Origin: Seminavis robusta
Taxonomy: Eukaryota; Bacillariophyta; Bacillariophyceae; Naviculales; Naviculaceae
Direction: 5' to 3'
Length of the DNA: 64,000 bases
NCBI GenBank assembly: GCA_903772945.1
Contig: CAICTM010000267.1
Location: forward strand, 18,707-82,706
The translations under genes and the position numbers were made by a program. Shown here one piece after another: positions 45,838 to 56,625 of the stretch; the first letter of the stretch is position 1; every line of letters starts with the position of its first letter. The notes under the pieces are model-generated. The model was not told where the DNA came from. It did no database searches and saw only the letters and a list, made by a program, of their open reading frames with translations.

Positions 45838-48161
45838 TTAGAGGACTCGGAACATTTGATTGAACTCGTTGAGATCTGCAAACAAAAGGATCCAGGAAAC
45901 AACGACGTAAGACAAGGCAAATAGGTGAACATCTCCCTGGAAACTTGATTGAGCCACGTACCAATTTCCCCGTTTCCGTCCATATCCAACAAGTCAAACA
46001 ACGCCATGGGATCCCCAACTTGGTGTCGATCTGCCAATCGCTTGTTCAACAACTCAATGCCTCTCTGAAACTCTTCACGGTCAATAGCGCCACTGTGATC
46101 CGTATCCAAGTATTTGAAGGCGACCAGGAGCATTTCATGGTTTTGTTGCAGTGCTTCGACTTGATTCGAGTCGAGTGCATCGGTGACTCCCTTGAGAGTT
46201 GCCGAGTTGTTCAACGCGTTTACAAATTCCTCAATGGAAATCTCGCCGTCGCCTGGAGAAAAGAAAGTAACACGGGCACAAAAAAATCTCGAAAGGTGAG
46301 ACCATGGCCAGATGCAAGCCTAACAACTGTACCGCTGGTACTTACCATCGATATCGAAAGCGCTGAACAGGTCGGCAAAATTTTGCATCTTTTCACCTCC
46401 TTCTCCAATTTCGTCGTTGAGCATCTTGATTCCCGAGGTGAACTACAACAAACAAGAGGGAGAAGAAAAAAAGCAAGAGGTCAGCCACGCACCCTCCAGT
46501 GTCAATTTTCTCGCCCCAGCACCTGATCTTGATCAACCATTACATACCTCTTCTGCGTCGATTGTACCGGATCCATCGGTATCCAAAATTTGGAAGATAT
46601 TGAGGAACTTATCCTTGTGTTCGTGCAAAAGGGACAACTGATCTTCCGCCAAGGATTCCGTCTTGGGGATTTTGGTGCTGACTTTGTTGAGGAATGCCTG
46701 CCAATCAATCTCGGTTCCTTCGGGTTCGGTGGTGGGAGCCAGTTCGGGTTGCAAATCCGACCATGGGACATCGGGTAGTTCGAGGGTTTCCGCCACAATG
46801 TCCTTCCACTGTCCTATGGAGACCATACCATTGTCGTCTTGAGCTTCACGGAATGCCTTGGTGAGCTTGCTCTTGTTGTCATCGACAAAGGACTTGAGCA
46901 TGACTTCATACGGTTTGGCTCCACCACCGGATTTTTCTTGGAATTCGAAACTCACAGTTTCGAATTCTTTGGTTTCTTCGTCCAAATGAAGGACGGCACC
47001 TCGGTTGGTTCCTTCTCCATCGGGGTAGTTGGCCGTGGAAAAAACGGTAATGACACCACGTCCTCCTTCATCGATATCTTGATGATTGAATCCATCTTCA
47101 AAGGGTTCGTGGGCACGGATAAGGTACTTTAGTTCGTGGCGCTCCAAGAAATCGTCAATAATATCGGGTCCAAACTGAAATCCAGCACCGCGATCACTGA
47201 AATTGATTCCATCTTCGGCGCTGGGATCGGACCAGATAATGCCTTGAATCAAACGTTCGTCGTCGTCATAGGGATCGACCACTGTTTTTAATTCACAGCG
47301 GAGTTCTTTTCCAATTTCATTCACCACATCGAGGTCGAATTCTTCCATGGGGATCCCTCCGTGCATAATGGCCGCCGTCTCGGATCGGGCAATAATGGGA
47401 AACGATGCAAAGAGGAATCCAAATTCGTACCAAATATCATCGGCTTTTTCGTAGCCGTACTTGTCTTCAATTTCCTCACGGAATCCGTACGTCGATGCGG
47501 TCATGCTATCCTCGTGATTTCCACGCAATAAAAAGACATTGGTGGGATGGGACAATTTGAGTAGCAAAAGGGTAGCCAATACTTCCAAACTGTGCTCTCC
47601 TCGGTCGACAAAGTCGCCATCGAATACCACCACACGGGTACTCTCCGATCCAGTGGCCGTGATTTCATTCATATCCACGAGTTTCAGGACATTTTGAAGA
47701 CACGCCAGACTGCCGTGCAAATCTCCCACGACGGTGAGCTTTTGCGGTTTGGGTTCCAAAGCACGCAGATCCACCACGGTTTCTTCATCGCCCAGACACT
47801 TGACAGACTCCTGAATCAAATGAATCAAACTATCCGAATCGAATTTTTCACCACCATGCAACGCTTCAATTTTGGCGTTGGCTTGAGGGGGTGTCAACTC
47901 GGCCAATTCGACGTCTTTCAAGGATATCGAACCATCCGTGGGAGCATCCGCCGTGCTTTGGGCGGTAGTTGTCGAATGGACCGTTTCATTGAGAGACTCT
48001 CGTACCTTCTCCTTGTTCTCTTCAATGGCCAACTTGTGCAGTTCTCGAAGGAATCCAGCCAAACGAACTTTTTGCATCTCTTCCTTGCACTCCAAATCCT
48101 TGAACATGAGAAAGGCAGCAGACCCACGACGAGTGCTCTTTCGGCGGCTGGAATCGTCCAT
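45838..48161 (-). CDS. PPEF-type Ser/Thr protein phosphatase with four EF-hands
   Basis: Exons 48161-46548, 46442-46346, 46252-45962 and 45875-45838 give 679 residues, and all junctions keep frame. The PPP catalytic core has GDLHG at 146-150, GDFVDRG at 182-188 and RGNHE at 213-217, then HGG near 270 and a later FSTANY block, covering the metal ligands. EF-hand loops read DTDGSGTIDAEE (end of exon 1), DIDGDGEISIEE (exons 2-3), DTDHSGAIDREE and DMDGNGEIDLNE (exons 3-4), each with acidic residues at positions 1, 3 and 12. The enzyme should dephosphorylate Ser/Thr proteins under Ca2+ control, as in the PPEF/rdgC family. No clear IQ motif is seen in the basic N-terminus. Introns interrupt the second and fourth loops at their Gly or Asp codons. 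Confidence 0.92.
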
Positions 48162-48924
48162 CGTGTCAATGGTTGTTTACTCTTTTAAAAGAATGATAGA
48201 TAGATAGATGATGCTGTATCTTCAAACAACAACAAGAAAAATGAAAGAGCAAAAGAAATGAGGATGGTTGCCAAAAAACCAAGCAAGGAGAGTTGCAAGC
48301 TGCGCTTTGGCTTTGTACCGCAACGTACTTGTACGTGGTGCATCATTGAAGAGATCTTGTCAATCTAGTGACCCTCTCGTTAAATAATCAGGGGCATCGA
48401 CCTTAGTATCATTAAGTCTCTGCAATAAGTACACAGTGTATCGTGAAGTGAAGTGCCAGCAAAAAGGTGAAGTGCGTGCCCATTGGATTTATCAACTTCC
48501 TGTTGATCAAGTTGGTTTCTGACACTTTACACCCATGTTTTGTCAAGTCCGAATAAGGTCAAAGGTGGCAATCAAAAGATCCGATCCATGATGATGCGGT
48601 CCAAGGTGGCCTTGTTGGTACCGTATCAGGTCCCACTAGCTAGCTAGCTTTCTCATTGCTCAAGTCTACAGAATCAAAGGGTGAACCAACACACTTGTTG
48701 GCAACTAAATGGGAATGACTCAATCATTACACCTTAGTACGGTACGCCTCCAATTAGGATAGGTCTCGAAGCACAAGGCAGCCAGAAGCATGATCGCCAC
48801 CATGTTCAAGTGTCATCGCTGCTACCCAAAGCCAAGAACTCATGCCAAGACGGTAGCGCACAAACCGGATACTTTGTGTGTGGCCACCGTTTCCTACCAA
48901 TCTTCATTCTCAAACACAATTTAA
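48162..48924. other. Intergenic
   Basis: Holds the phosphatase promoter and the peptidase 3' flank. A short GATA run is near 48195 and a GCTAGCTAGCTAGC palindrome near 48638. No gene recognised. Confidence 0.5.
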
Positions 48925-50568
48925 TTATTCTTCGTCATTCTCAAAGAGCACTTCCCAGGTCTTCTGGCCCACAATGCCGTCCTTCTTGAGGCCTTTGTCC
49001 TTCTGAAAACTGCGGACCGCCTGCTTGGTTGGTTTGCCAAAGAATCCATTGACTTGCACGGGGTATCCAGCATCCGTCAAGCCCTTTTGCAACTGCTCCA
49101 CGGCTACACCGCGGGAATGGAGCTTGAGAGGGGCCGGCAACACCAATGACACCGTGTCGGGTTGTTCCTGCAGCAACGTTGCAAAGGTGTCGGCCACATA
49201 CTCGTCCGGCAATTTCAATTCTTTGCCGAGCTTCTTCCAATACTCAAACTCTTCGTGTGTCAACTTGCCGTCCAAAAAGGCAAAGTCGGCGGAAATGCGA
49301 AATGCCCTGGCAGCTTCCTTGTGAGCCATGACGATTTGGACCGCTGCAGCGCGCCACGCATCAAATCCTTGAGACGCAATGAGTGCGTCCATTTTGTCAC
49401 CATAATCATCACCCAACCCGTACTCGTCAAAGAGGCGTTCGACGGCTTCACTTTCTTCCTCCGACATTCCATCGACACATGCCCCTTGGTAACAGAGCGA
49501 GAGAATGGCTTCATTCAAACTGAACATCTTCACGTCCTGGGGTGGATCATACTCTTCATAAAACTCGGGTCCAAATGGTTCGTCCTTATCATCCCAAATA
49601 CCTTGGGAATAGTCAGTCCGTTCTTCCTTGTTGGCGTGGTTTCCCTTGACAATCCAGCAATCCTCGCTGCAAAAGATGGGATTGGCAATGTACTTGTAGG
49701 GCATGTAGCAGTATCCGCCATCACCCCACGACTCGCCCCAAGAGTTGCGCACAATAAAGTGTTCGGCGCTGTCCTTGTATCCAACCACCAGCAGGGCGTG
49801 GTGACCGTGACTGTCGCGTGTTTTGGCGCCTTCCAAATTAGGCATGGGGACACGGCCCGTCTTGGAGTAGTCTACGTAATCAAAATTCTCATAGAGACTC
49901 ACTCCAATGACAATGGGATAACCTTCTGCCAAGCAATGCTTCATGGTGAACAAATCCACCTTGACGCGTTCCGGCTGTTCAAACTGAAATTGCGAGACAT
50001 TCTTGAGATGTTCCGCCTCCTTGTAGCTGTCCTCCGAAGGCTTGTCATTGACACGGACCACTGTAAAATCATCCTCGCCAAGGTCGTATCCCCATGTTTT
50101 TTCACGGCACACACCCAAGTCAATAAGAGATTGCAAGCCCAGTCCAATGTGAGAACCTTCATCTTCAAGCTGTCCTTCTTGCTTCTCTTCTCCTTCGTCG
50201 TCGTCATCTTCGGCCTTTTCTTCTTCTTCCATTGCCTTGACACGTGCATTGTAGTAGACAAACAGACGGGAGAAATCAATGCTGACGCCATTGCGTTTCA
50301 TAATATACTCGTATCCACCCACAATGGCATTGGCAGCGCACGAATTGGCACCCGCCTGATTCTCGACCGTAGTCATGAACGGCCGCATGTCCACAGCCGG
50401 TGGCAGCTCGTCCGGTTGGTATCTGGTAGGCTCATAATCTTTGCCAAACTCTTTTTCCTTTTCCGGGTTGGGATGCGCAATGGCCCCACCAATGGAGCGG
50501 AATTGACCCGTCACCACATTGACCAGGTAGTTGATCTTTTGTTGCTTTTGACCGTACTTGTTAGGCAT
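48925..50568 (-). CDS. Papain-family (C1) cysteine peptidase with C-terminal peptidoglycan-binding-like domain
   Basis: Single exon, 547 residues from the ATG at 50568 (AAAGATG). An in-frame extension to 50676 has ATGs but reads like leader sequence. Catalytic parts are QAGANSCAAN (oxyanion Gln 71, nucleophile Cys 77), then DSHGHHALLVVGY (His) and VRNSWGESWGDGGY (Asn). There is no signal peptide and no classic inhibitory pro-region, as in bacterial-type C1 peptidases. An acidic insert, about 160 residues in, lengthens the left lobe. A helical segment near 350-470 has a TerB-like look (DFAFLDGKLTHEEFEYWKK). The last 65 residues match a PG_binding_1 fold: LHSRGVAVEQLQKGL, GFFGKPTKQAVRSFQ and GIVGQKTWEVLF. 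Substrate and location are unknown. Confidence 0.87.
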   Translation of the reverse strand: MPNKYGQKQQKINYLVNVVTGQFRSIGGAIAHPNPEKEKEFGKDYEPTRYQPDELPPAVDMRPFMTTVENQAGANSCAANAIVGGYEYIMKRNGVSIDFSRLFVYYNARVKAMEEEEKAEDDDDEGEEKQEGQLEDEGSHIGLGLQSLIDLGVCREKTWGYDLGEDDFTVVRVNDKPSEDSYKEAEHLKNVSQFQFEQPERVKVDLFTMKHCLAEGYPIVIGVSLYENFDYVDYSKTGRVPMPNLEGAKTRDSHGHHALLVVGYKDSAEHFIVRNSWGESWGDGGYCYMPYKYIANPIFCSEDCWIVKGNHANKEERTDYSQGIWDDKDEPFGPEFYEEYDPPQDVKMFSLNEAILSLCYQGACVDGMSEEESEAVERLFDEYGLGDDYGDKMDALIASQGFDAWRAAAVQIVMAHKEAARAFRISADFAFLDGKLTHEEFEYWKKLGKELKLPDEYVADTFATLLQEQPDTVSLVLPAPLKLHSRGVAVEQLQKGLTDAGYPVQVNGFFGKPTKQAVRSFQKDKGLKKDGIVGQKTWEVLFENDEE

Positions 50569-50944
50569 CTTTTTAGTTATCAACTCGATCTGTGGAGGAT
50601 TAGTTTTGTGAGAAAAAGTTGGAAGTGCTTGCCGTCTTTGATGTGAGAGGGGAACCTGGTTCATGCCTGTGGACATAGGGCTTCGGGCTTTCGCACGTGT
50701 GAAAGTCCCGATCTTTGTCCAGTATGACCGGTACCAGGTACGGGGGTATCCAAGTATCCCAGGTCATGAGTTGGACGTCATATTCTTTTGAAAGATCCAA
50801 TGGTTTTGATTGGTTCGTCGTGACATGAAAGATCTTGTGCAAATTACGAGAAAAGAGGAACTGTTCTTTGCTTCTCGTACCACGGTTGTTCCGCTTTCTC
50901 ACTCTTTTTCTTTTTGTGACTTTGAAGAACCAAAACCAACCACC
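50569..50944. promoter_or_regulatory. Divergent promoter region, peptidase and membrane protein
   Basis: 376 bases between opposed starts. An ACGTCA half-CRE lies near 50777. No other element is clear. Confidence 0.4.
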
Positions 50945-52381
50945 ATGAGCGACGGTAGTGAAGCAACCGGCGGCGGCCTCAAACCCATCGTCCAGAGCTT
51001 AGCTAAGCCTTTGGGAGCCTTCTTGACCTGGTTCATCCCAACGGTTATTACTCAAGGTACCCCGATTTTCGTTCTTTCCCATTCAGTTGTTCTTCTGTTC
51101 TTCTCTACTGGATGACTCCTCACCTTTTCCCTCTCATATCAATCAATAACAGGGCGCAAGGCACTCGAACTTTATCGCAAGCTCCCTCAAAACTTTATCG
51201 AGTTTATGATTGGGGTGATTTTCTGCTTTTTTGGTGGTGTCTACCCAACCTTGTTTGCAGCAGTTCAAGCCGCTGAAAATGGTGGCCGAAAGACTGTGAT
51301 GGCTGCCATCCATGATTTGGCGAATGAAGTTACCATTATCATTGACGAATCCAAAAAGGATGATGCCAAGGACGAGGACAAGGATGGGAAAGCGGATGTC
51401 ACGGAAATTTCCGGATCGGAATACCTCCAACGCAAGACACTTCTTGTTCTACGAAAAATGAATCCGGACAAGGTGAGATAACAAAAACAAGGCAATCTAC
51501 TGTATTCGGATGGCATGGTCTGATTCTGTGATCTCTCTATTATTTGTATAGATTGACAAAGCCATGTATTCCATCTACCGTGTTTGGTTGGCAGTGGCAG
51601 CAGTATTGACACTCAAGGTTAGTTGTTTTTAAAAGGATGTGTCCAACATTTGCATTATTTGGCCTTGATCTTGGGAGCATGTCCCTCACACCACATCTCA
51701 TGAATCCTACGTTAGTTTGCCAAAACCATAAATTTTGCGCTCTCCATTGCCGAGTTTTTGAACCGTCCTTGTGACCGTGTCGTTACCCCGGTCTTACAAG
51801 CCGCTATTCCCGGTAAGCCTCTTTTTGTCACCATGCTCCGTCATACTAGCCAGCTAGCCACTCACATACAAGTCATCATAAATTTCCTGCCTCTTTCAAG
51901 ATGAATATGACAAGTGGGTTCCCGTTGTTCTTCGCGTAAGTTGGATATCGTGCATTCTTGGCAAAAGACTGGCTACACAAGATTTTTCAAATGATGACTG
52001 ACCCTTGATTTTTTGGGTTGAATCAAACATGAAACAATGCAGTGGATTACCAAAAGCATCGCAATGAGCATCGCATGGTACATTCAGTCCATTCAGAGTG
52101 CATTTACATCGGCACTTATTGGAGGTGTCATGATCGGCCGGTCCTTTGTTCAATTTTGCAACTATCGAGGCATTGACTTGGGTGGTCTCATTCCAGAAAA
52201 GCATGAAGATACCATGGTGGATGAAGTCTTGTCCTACATTTTTGCGGCATTGGGATTCTATTTCCAGTTCTCCATTGGTTTCAAGGTTCCATCGCCCTGG
52301 AATATGTTGCTATGGCCCTTTAACTCTGCGGAGTATTACATTCGTTGGTCCATTACGAAGAAAACGGGAATTGAGATTTAG
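50945..52381 (+). CDS. Six-exon multi-pass membrane protein, unknown function
   Basis: Exons 50945-51056, 51153-51472, 51552-51617, 51716-51812, 51901-51935 and 52043-52381 join in frame to 322 residues. Exon 5 is only 35 bases. Hydrophobic helices appear near 20-36, 47-70 (FMIGVIFCFFGGVYPTLFAA), 150-165 (VWLAVAAVLTL) and in the last exon (AMSIAWYIQSIQSAFTSALI and YIFAALGFYFQFSIGF). A charged cytosolic-type loop (DESKKDDAKDEDKDGK) lies between helices 2 and 3. The overall look, helices around an amphipathic stretch with AKTINFALSIAEFLNRP, suggests an organelle or endomembrane protein. I do not recognise the family. The precise intron phases and continuous hydrophobic pattern make the gene model strong. 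Confidence 0.82.
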
Positions 52382-53449
52382 AAACAATGTCCAACTTGTC
52401 AGCAATCCGCAGCAGCAATCACAGTGGTCTACTGGGGCAGCCAGATACACTGCACATAACAGACGGACAGGTCTAAGCAACAAGCAAGCATATTATAGTT
52501 TCCGTGGAACCGGTCTTCAATTAGATTTCGACAAGTTGGACTTGGCTGCAGGTTGGGCGGATGACAGACTAGCATATTTTTAGATGATAGACTATGGTCA
52601 ACTGGGTTGGCGAGAGAAGCCTTCACCTGGGGCCGTCAGATACACCGCATTCTACTCAGGTAGTTCGCCATGTAAAGGTCGGTACCTCGGCATCAGAGAA
52701 AGCAAGAGGTCGGTTGAGAAGGCAGAAATAGCTTTGTATTTGGCCCAATCACAATTCCTCCAACTGAAACAAAGGACCAAGATTCTAATTTGACACAATA
52801 ACAGGGAGGAATAAACTGCAACTTTGCGGTTGGCGCGAGTGGAGCGGCCGATGCCTTGCATGCCGTCAATGCTCAATTGGAACAGTACGGGCCTTCCTCT
52901 TAAATCTCATTGCCTTGGCCCTCATGCAAAAGCGATCGCACGGGGATGCCGAACAACGACTGCAAGAGTGCTTGCGGGATTTTCCCCGATACATCCTTCC
53001 GGATACCCTGTTTCGCAGCACCCGCAAAAGCCCACGGCCCCGTGGCTCACTCAAATGAAATGCACGTATCCGTTGCATTCCGTTTGTGCAGGAGTGGATC
53101 CAGTGCAGGCAGCCTTGATCGTGATGTGGGGAAAAGTGCAAGGGCAGAGAGATAATGCGAAGGCTCCTTCGCTGCGCAAGTTCGCAGCTGCTCCTCGAGT
53201 TTCTTGCCGCCACCTCGTCTGTTTTGTGAATTTTAGCACCATATTACTTCACGTCTACTCATGAATATGCATTGTGATCTTGCGAACACACGTTGCCAAC
53301 CTTGCCATTAGACATTGATCTTGATGATGTTATGCGGCGTGGCAAGCGGTGGCCCAACTGTTGAAATCAAAGAGCATGGAAGGCCCTGCGGCTTGAATTG
53401 AACCCCTCAAGTGATGTGCTGTCCCTTGAGCTCGAAGAAAGCTGGCAGA
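52382..53449. other. Intergenic, convergent gene ends
   Basis: 1.1 kb without a supported gene. Short opposed frames at 52824-53264 lack protein-like composition. Confidence 0.45.
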
Positions 53450-56374
53450 TCAATCAATGTACTTGGACAGCTCCACACCTGCGCAAAACTCGCGGAAACA
53501 TTCCATTCCCTCCCTTGATTTGTCAATCTCAATCACCTTTTTCGGAAGCTTCCGTTCTCCCTCAAACTCTTCTTCCACCTCGACGATGACCTTTCCAGCC
53601 ACTGAGAATGTTGCAGAATCACACCTGCCCCCCTGCTTGGATTTGTTTCGTAATTTCATGCGTTGTTGGACAAGAGACTCCACAAAAAAGGTGCAGTTGT
53701 CCTCCAGCCCCTCCACCAGAATAAACCCTGGGTACCCAACTTTGATGTATCCACCGAGATTGTAATGACTTGCAGTCATCTTTACAAAGTTTATCTTTTC
53801 CCCATCCACCAAATGATGCGTCGAAAGCAGAAGCCGAGCCATCTGGAGGCTGCCATTGGTAGCTCCTGCTGCCGGTAAGCAAGGTTTTCCGGATGCATCC
53901 GCTGGAAGACGCTTGGCTTGAATCCCATGCCATTCATTCTGAACCCATTCATCGGCAGTTTGAAAGACATTAAAGAGTGCTTCGGATCCAATCGATCCAT
54001 TGGCTTCCCAACGACAAACATTCACAAGATCCGGCAGTGCGTCCATGGTGACTTTGCGCGCCGCAACACTGGGACTTATCTCCGGAGCCAGTGATGCTTC
54101 CACTTCTAGAGGCGCCACGGATGGATATCCCTCCGGCATAGACAAGATCAAGTGGACATCGACCACTTCATGGTTGCGATCCATTTCGAGGTGCAGAGTG
54201 CGTGTCACTCTGCGCTCGTCCGAGTCCACTTGAAGCTCGCCTTCACCAAAGGATGCCAGAAGGAAATCAATCTCGGTGGTATCATCCACCATGTCGCCGC
54301 CTTCGTCGTCCGACTCGTCGTATGCTTTTTCAATCCCATGAAAGCGAATCTCCGTGCTATCGGATGGTTGCTGCTGTTGTTGACACTCTGTCTCTTGTTG
54401 AAACGCTGGTGGTGCTAACGTTTGGCCGGGAAGCTCGCACTCGAGTAAATTGTTGGGACCCGCGTTGCTGCTGCTCCCAGTAGAGCTGGCATGATTTCGA
54501 GGAGGCTGCAACACATGGATCTGCCCCTGTGCCTCCTCCGATGACGACGGCCGTTGAAGAATGCGAGTTGGCGTTGGCGGCGGACTCTGGTCCGTCACGA
54601 CAAAATCTGCCAGCGACGGTTTCTTTTTACTAGTTTGCTTTGGTTGTTGCCCCGTTAGTTTGGCCAATTTCTCCTGGGTCCGCCGCAATTCCCGCTGCAA
54701 CGCTTGTACCCGTCGAGGTTCCGGAACACTGTTTCGCGGAGTGGGTCGCAGCATTTCGGATCGTTTCAGTTCGTGTTGGAGGCGTTGTAGTTCGTCATTC
54801 TTTTCTTGGGTCATGGCCCGTTCCGCCTCGAGGGCATCTTCCAATTCCCGTTTTCCCTCTTGGGCATGACAGAGTTCCTGGGACAGTTTGGTAAAGGCAT
54901 GGACCATATTTTTGTATTCCGCCTGTTCTTGCGCTCGATTTTCATGTGCAAGTTGCAGTTCTTCTTGGACGTGACCGTCCTTGTCCTTGAGTTGTTGTTG
55001 CAATCTGGCAATGGACGTTTCCAATGTTTGAAGGCGTTCCTTGTACGCTCCCACACTGTACTTTTCGGCTTCCCATAGTTTGGTCAAGTCTTTGGTTTTC
55101 TTTTCCAGTTCTTGACACTGTTTGGCTCGTAGATCCAACTGTTCTCGCAACATGGCAATGGTGGCAGCATCTTGACTACTACTTGGACTAGAGTTGTTTG
55201 GTATTCCTTCACTCTGGCTTCGATGATTCTTTTCGGCCAGTGCTGGTTTTTGCAAGAGTTGTATTTTGGGTTTACTGTTGTTGGACTTTTTGGAACTTCC
55301 CAGCACCAGAATGCCTCCCTTCTTGGTGGGTGTTGTAGGATTGACTGGCACGGGATTCTTAGTATTGGCCATTACTGTGGTGGATTTGATTTGTTTATTG
55401 TTGTTGGCCATTATTGTTGGAGTAGTAGTGGTTGCCTTTGTTTTATTGTTGTTCTGTTGTAGTTTTTGGAGGACCGTCGTAAAGAACTCGACGGGTTTTT
55501 GAATACTACTTCCCTTTTGTATCAAGTGCAGTGCGGCCTGGTCACACGCCGCCAAGGCGTCATCCTGTTCTTGTCGTCCCTCGAACCGTGTATGAAATAA
55601 CACAGCGGCCGATTGTTCCAGTGTAAATTTGGTTTTGGGCAATGTGACGGGCGTTTGTTGCAAGACGGATACAAAAAGCGATTGTGGCACTTTGTTTCCT
55701 TCTTGGAGTGCCGTTCGTGCAGCTTCATCACACAACCGCAATGCCCGTGATTGCCAGTCGGGCCGTAAGGCATGAAAAATGGCGGCCGTGGATGGTTCTA
55801 GTTGGATTTTGGTTCCCGGCAATGTGACGGTGGAAGTTTGCGCGGCAGCTCTGATGGTGTCGGATAAACTCAAGCCTGTTGTTGTTTTGGGAGATTCTAG
55901 TTTGGGAGGTTCTGGCTTTTCCGTGGTTTGTTTCTTTTCTGACTTGTCTGTGACTGGCTTGTCAGCGGGTTGCTGTTGTTGTTCTTTGGTGGTCCTTTTG
56001 AGACATCTCGTGAGCAGAGTGCGTCGTCGTTGGTCGGTGAATTCACTTTTCTTTATTTTTTCCTGTCCGGCCACACTGCTCAACATGTGGTGATACGTCG
56101 TCAACGTCTTTTCTTGCCATGCGGCGGAATGAGTCCGGGCGAGTTCCTCCAACAAATCCTGACAGCCTTCCAAATCGGTACTCGTCAACGACGAGGGCAG
56201 TGTCACGGTGGGATCCAGACAATCGGGGCGAAAAGTGTTGTTGTTCTGTTGACGGCCCTTTTTGGGTGCCTTCTTGTGCCGATTGCCATTCTTGGTAGTG
56301 ACGCTCTTATTATTGTTGCTGTTGGTTGTGTTGTTGGTAGTAGTGTCGTTCATCGTCATGGTCGTCATGTCCAT
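53450..56374 (-). CDS. Coiled-coil protein with C-terminal RWD and DUF1115 domains (RWDD2-like)
   Basis: Single exon, 974 residues from the ATG at 56374. The N-terminus is Asn/Thr-rich. About residues 50-300 hold three helical modules with related words (TVTLPSSL, TVTLPGTKIQLEPSTAAIFHA, PVTLPKTKFTLEQSAAVLFHT), an internal repeat. A long coiled coil follows (about 410-580, heptad-rich Glu/Gln/Leu). An RWD domain occupies about 699-820, with EIDFLLASFG at its start and GYPSVAPL as the YPxxxP block. A DUF1115-type domain, about 848-974, begins STHHLV and contains YPGFILVEG. RWD domains mediate protein contacts, as in GCN2 and E2-like folds, and the RWD plus DUF1115 pairing is that of RWDD2/Prp3-C proteins. 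The fusion to a coiled coil and N-terminal repeats is unusual. Confidence 0.8.
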   Translation of the reverse strand: MDMTTMTMNDTTTNNTTNSNNNKSVTTKNGNRHKKAPKKGRQQNNNTFRPDCLDPTVTLPSSLTSTDLEGCQDLLEELARTHSAAWQEKTLTTYHHMLSSVAGQEKIKKSEFTDQRRRTLLTRCLKRTTKEQQQQPADKPVTDKSEKKQTTEKPEPPKLESPKTTTGLSLSDTIRAAAQTSTVTLPGTKIQLEPSTAAIFHALRPDWQSRALRLCDEAARTALQEGNKVPQSLFVSVLQQTPVTLPKTKFTLEQSAAVLFHTRFEGRQEQDDALAACDQAALHLIQKGSSIQKPVEFFTTVLQKLQQNNNKTKATTTTPTIMANNNKQIKSTTVMANTKNPVPVNPTTPTKKGGILVLGSSKKSNNSKPKIQLLQKPALAEKNHRSQSEGIPNNSSPSSSQDAATIAMLREQLDLRAKQCQELEKKTKDLTKLWEAEKYSVGAYKERLQTLETSIARLQQQLKDKDGHVQEELQLAHENRAQEQAEYKNMVHAFTKLSQELCHAQEGKRELEDALEAERAMTQEKNDELQRLQHELKRSEMLRPTPRNSVPEPRRVQALQRELRRTQEKLAKLTGQQPKQTSKKKPSLADFVVTDQSPPPTPTRILQRPSSSEEAQGQIHVLQPPRNHASSTGSSSNAGPNNLLECELPGQTLAPPAFQQETECQQQQQPSDSTEIRFHGIEKAYDESDDEGGDMVDDTTEIDFLLASFGEGELQVDSDERRVTRTLHLEMDRNHEVVDVHLILSMPEGYPSVAPLEVEASLAPEISPSVAARKVTMDALPDLVNVCRWEANGSIGSEALFNVFQTADEWVQNEWHGIQAKRLPADASGKPCLPAAGATNGSLQMARLLLSTHHLVDGEKINFVKMTASHYNLGGYIKVGYPGFILVEGLEDNCTFFVESLVQQRMKLRNKSKQGGRCDSATFSVAGKVIVEVEEEFEGERKLPKKVIEIDKSREGMECFREFCAGVELSKYID

Positions 56375-56625
56375 CAAAGAAGAATGTCGAACGAAAATGG
56401 TCTTCGATCTTTACGAGAACACGTTGAGTGACATGATCCACGGCAAACGAAAAAGATACGGTACGATACTTCGAAACGCCTGGATTGAAGTTCAGATCAG
56501 TTCAACAGCTCTGCTGGATACAAAAATATCTTTCGGATCTTCACATACACCACCAGCCACCGCCACCATGCACGCAACTGCCACCACCCACTCGACACCC
56601 CAAGACGGAGGAAACAAGCAAGGAG
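56375..56625. promoter_or_regulatory. Bidirectional promoter, RWDD2-like and Sen54-like genes
   Basis: 251 bases separate two opposed ATGs, so both promoters and 5' leaders must share this stretch. No defined element is visible. Confidence 0.5.

Noticed and set aside
47592-48188. Plus-strand 198-residue frame opposite the phosphatase N-terminus
   Set aside because: Shadow of the phosphatase gene, whose catalytic motifs fix the coding strand.
49162-50646. A 494-residue open frame antisense to the papain-like peptidase gene
   Set aside because: It mirrors the peptidase codons, shows no domain, and the opposite strand has full catalytic motifs.
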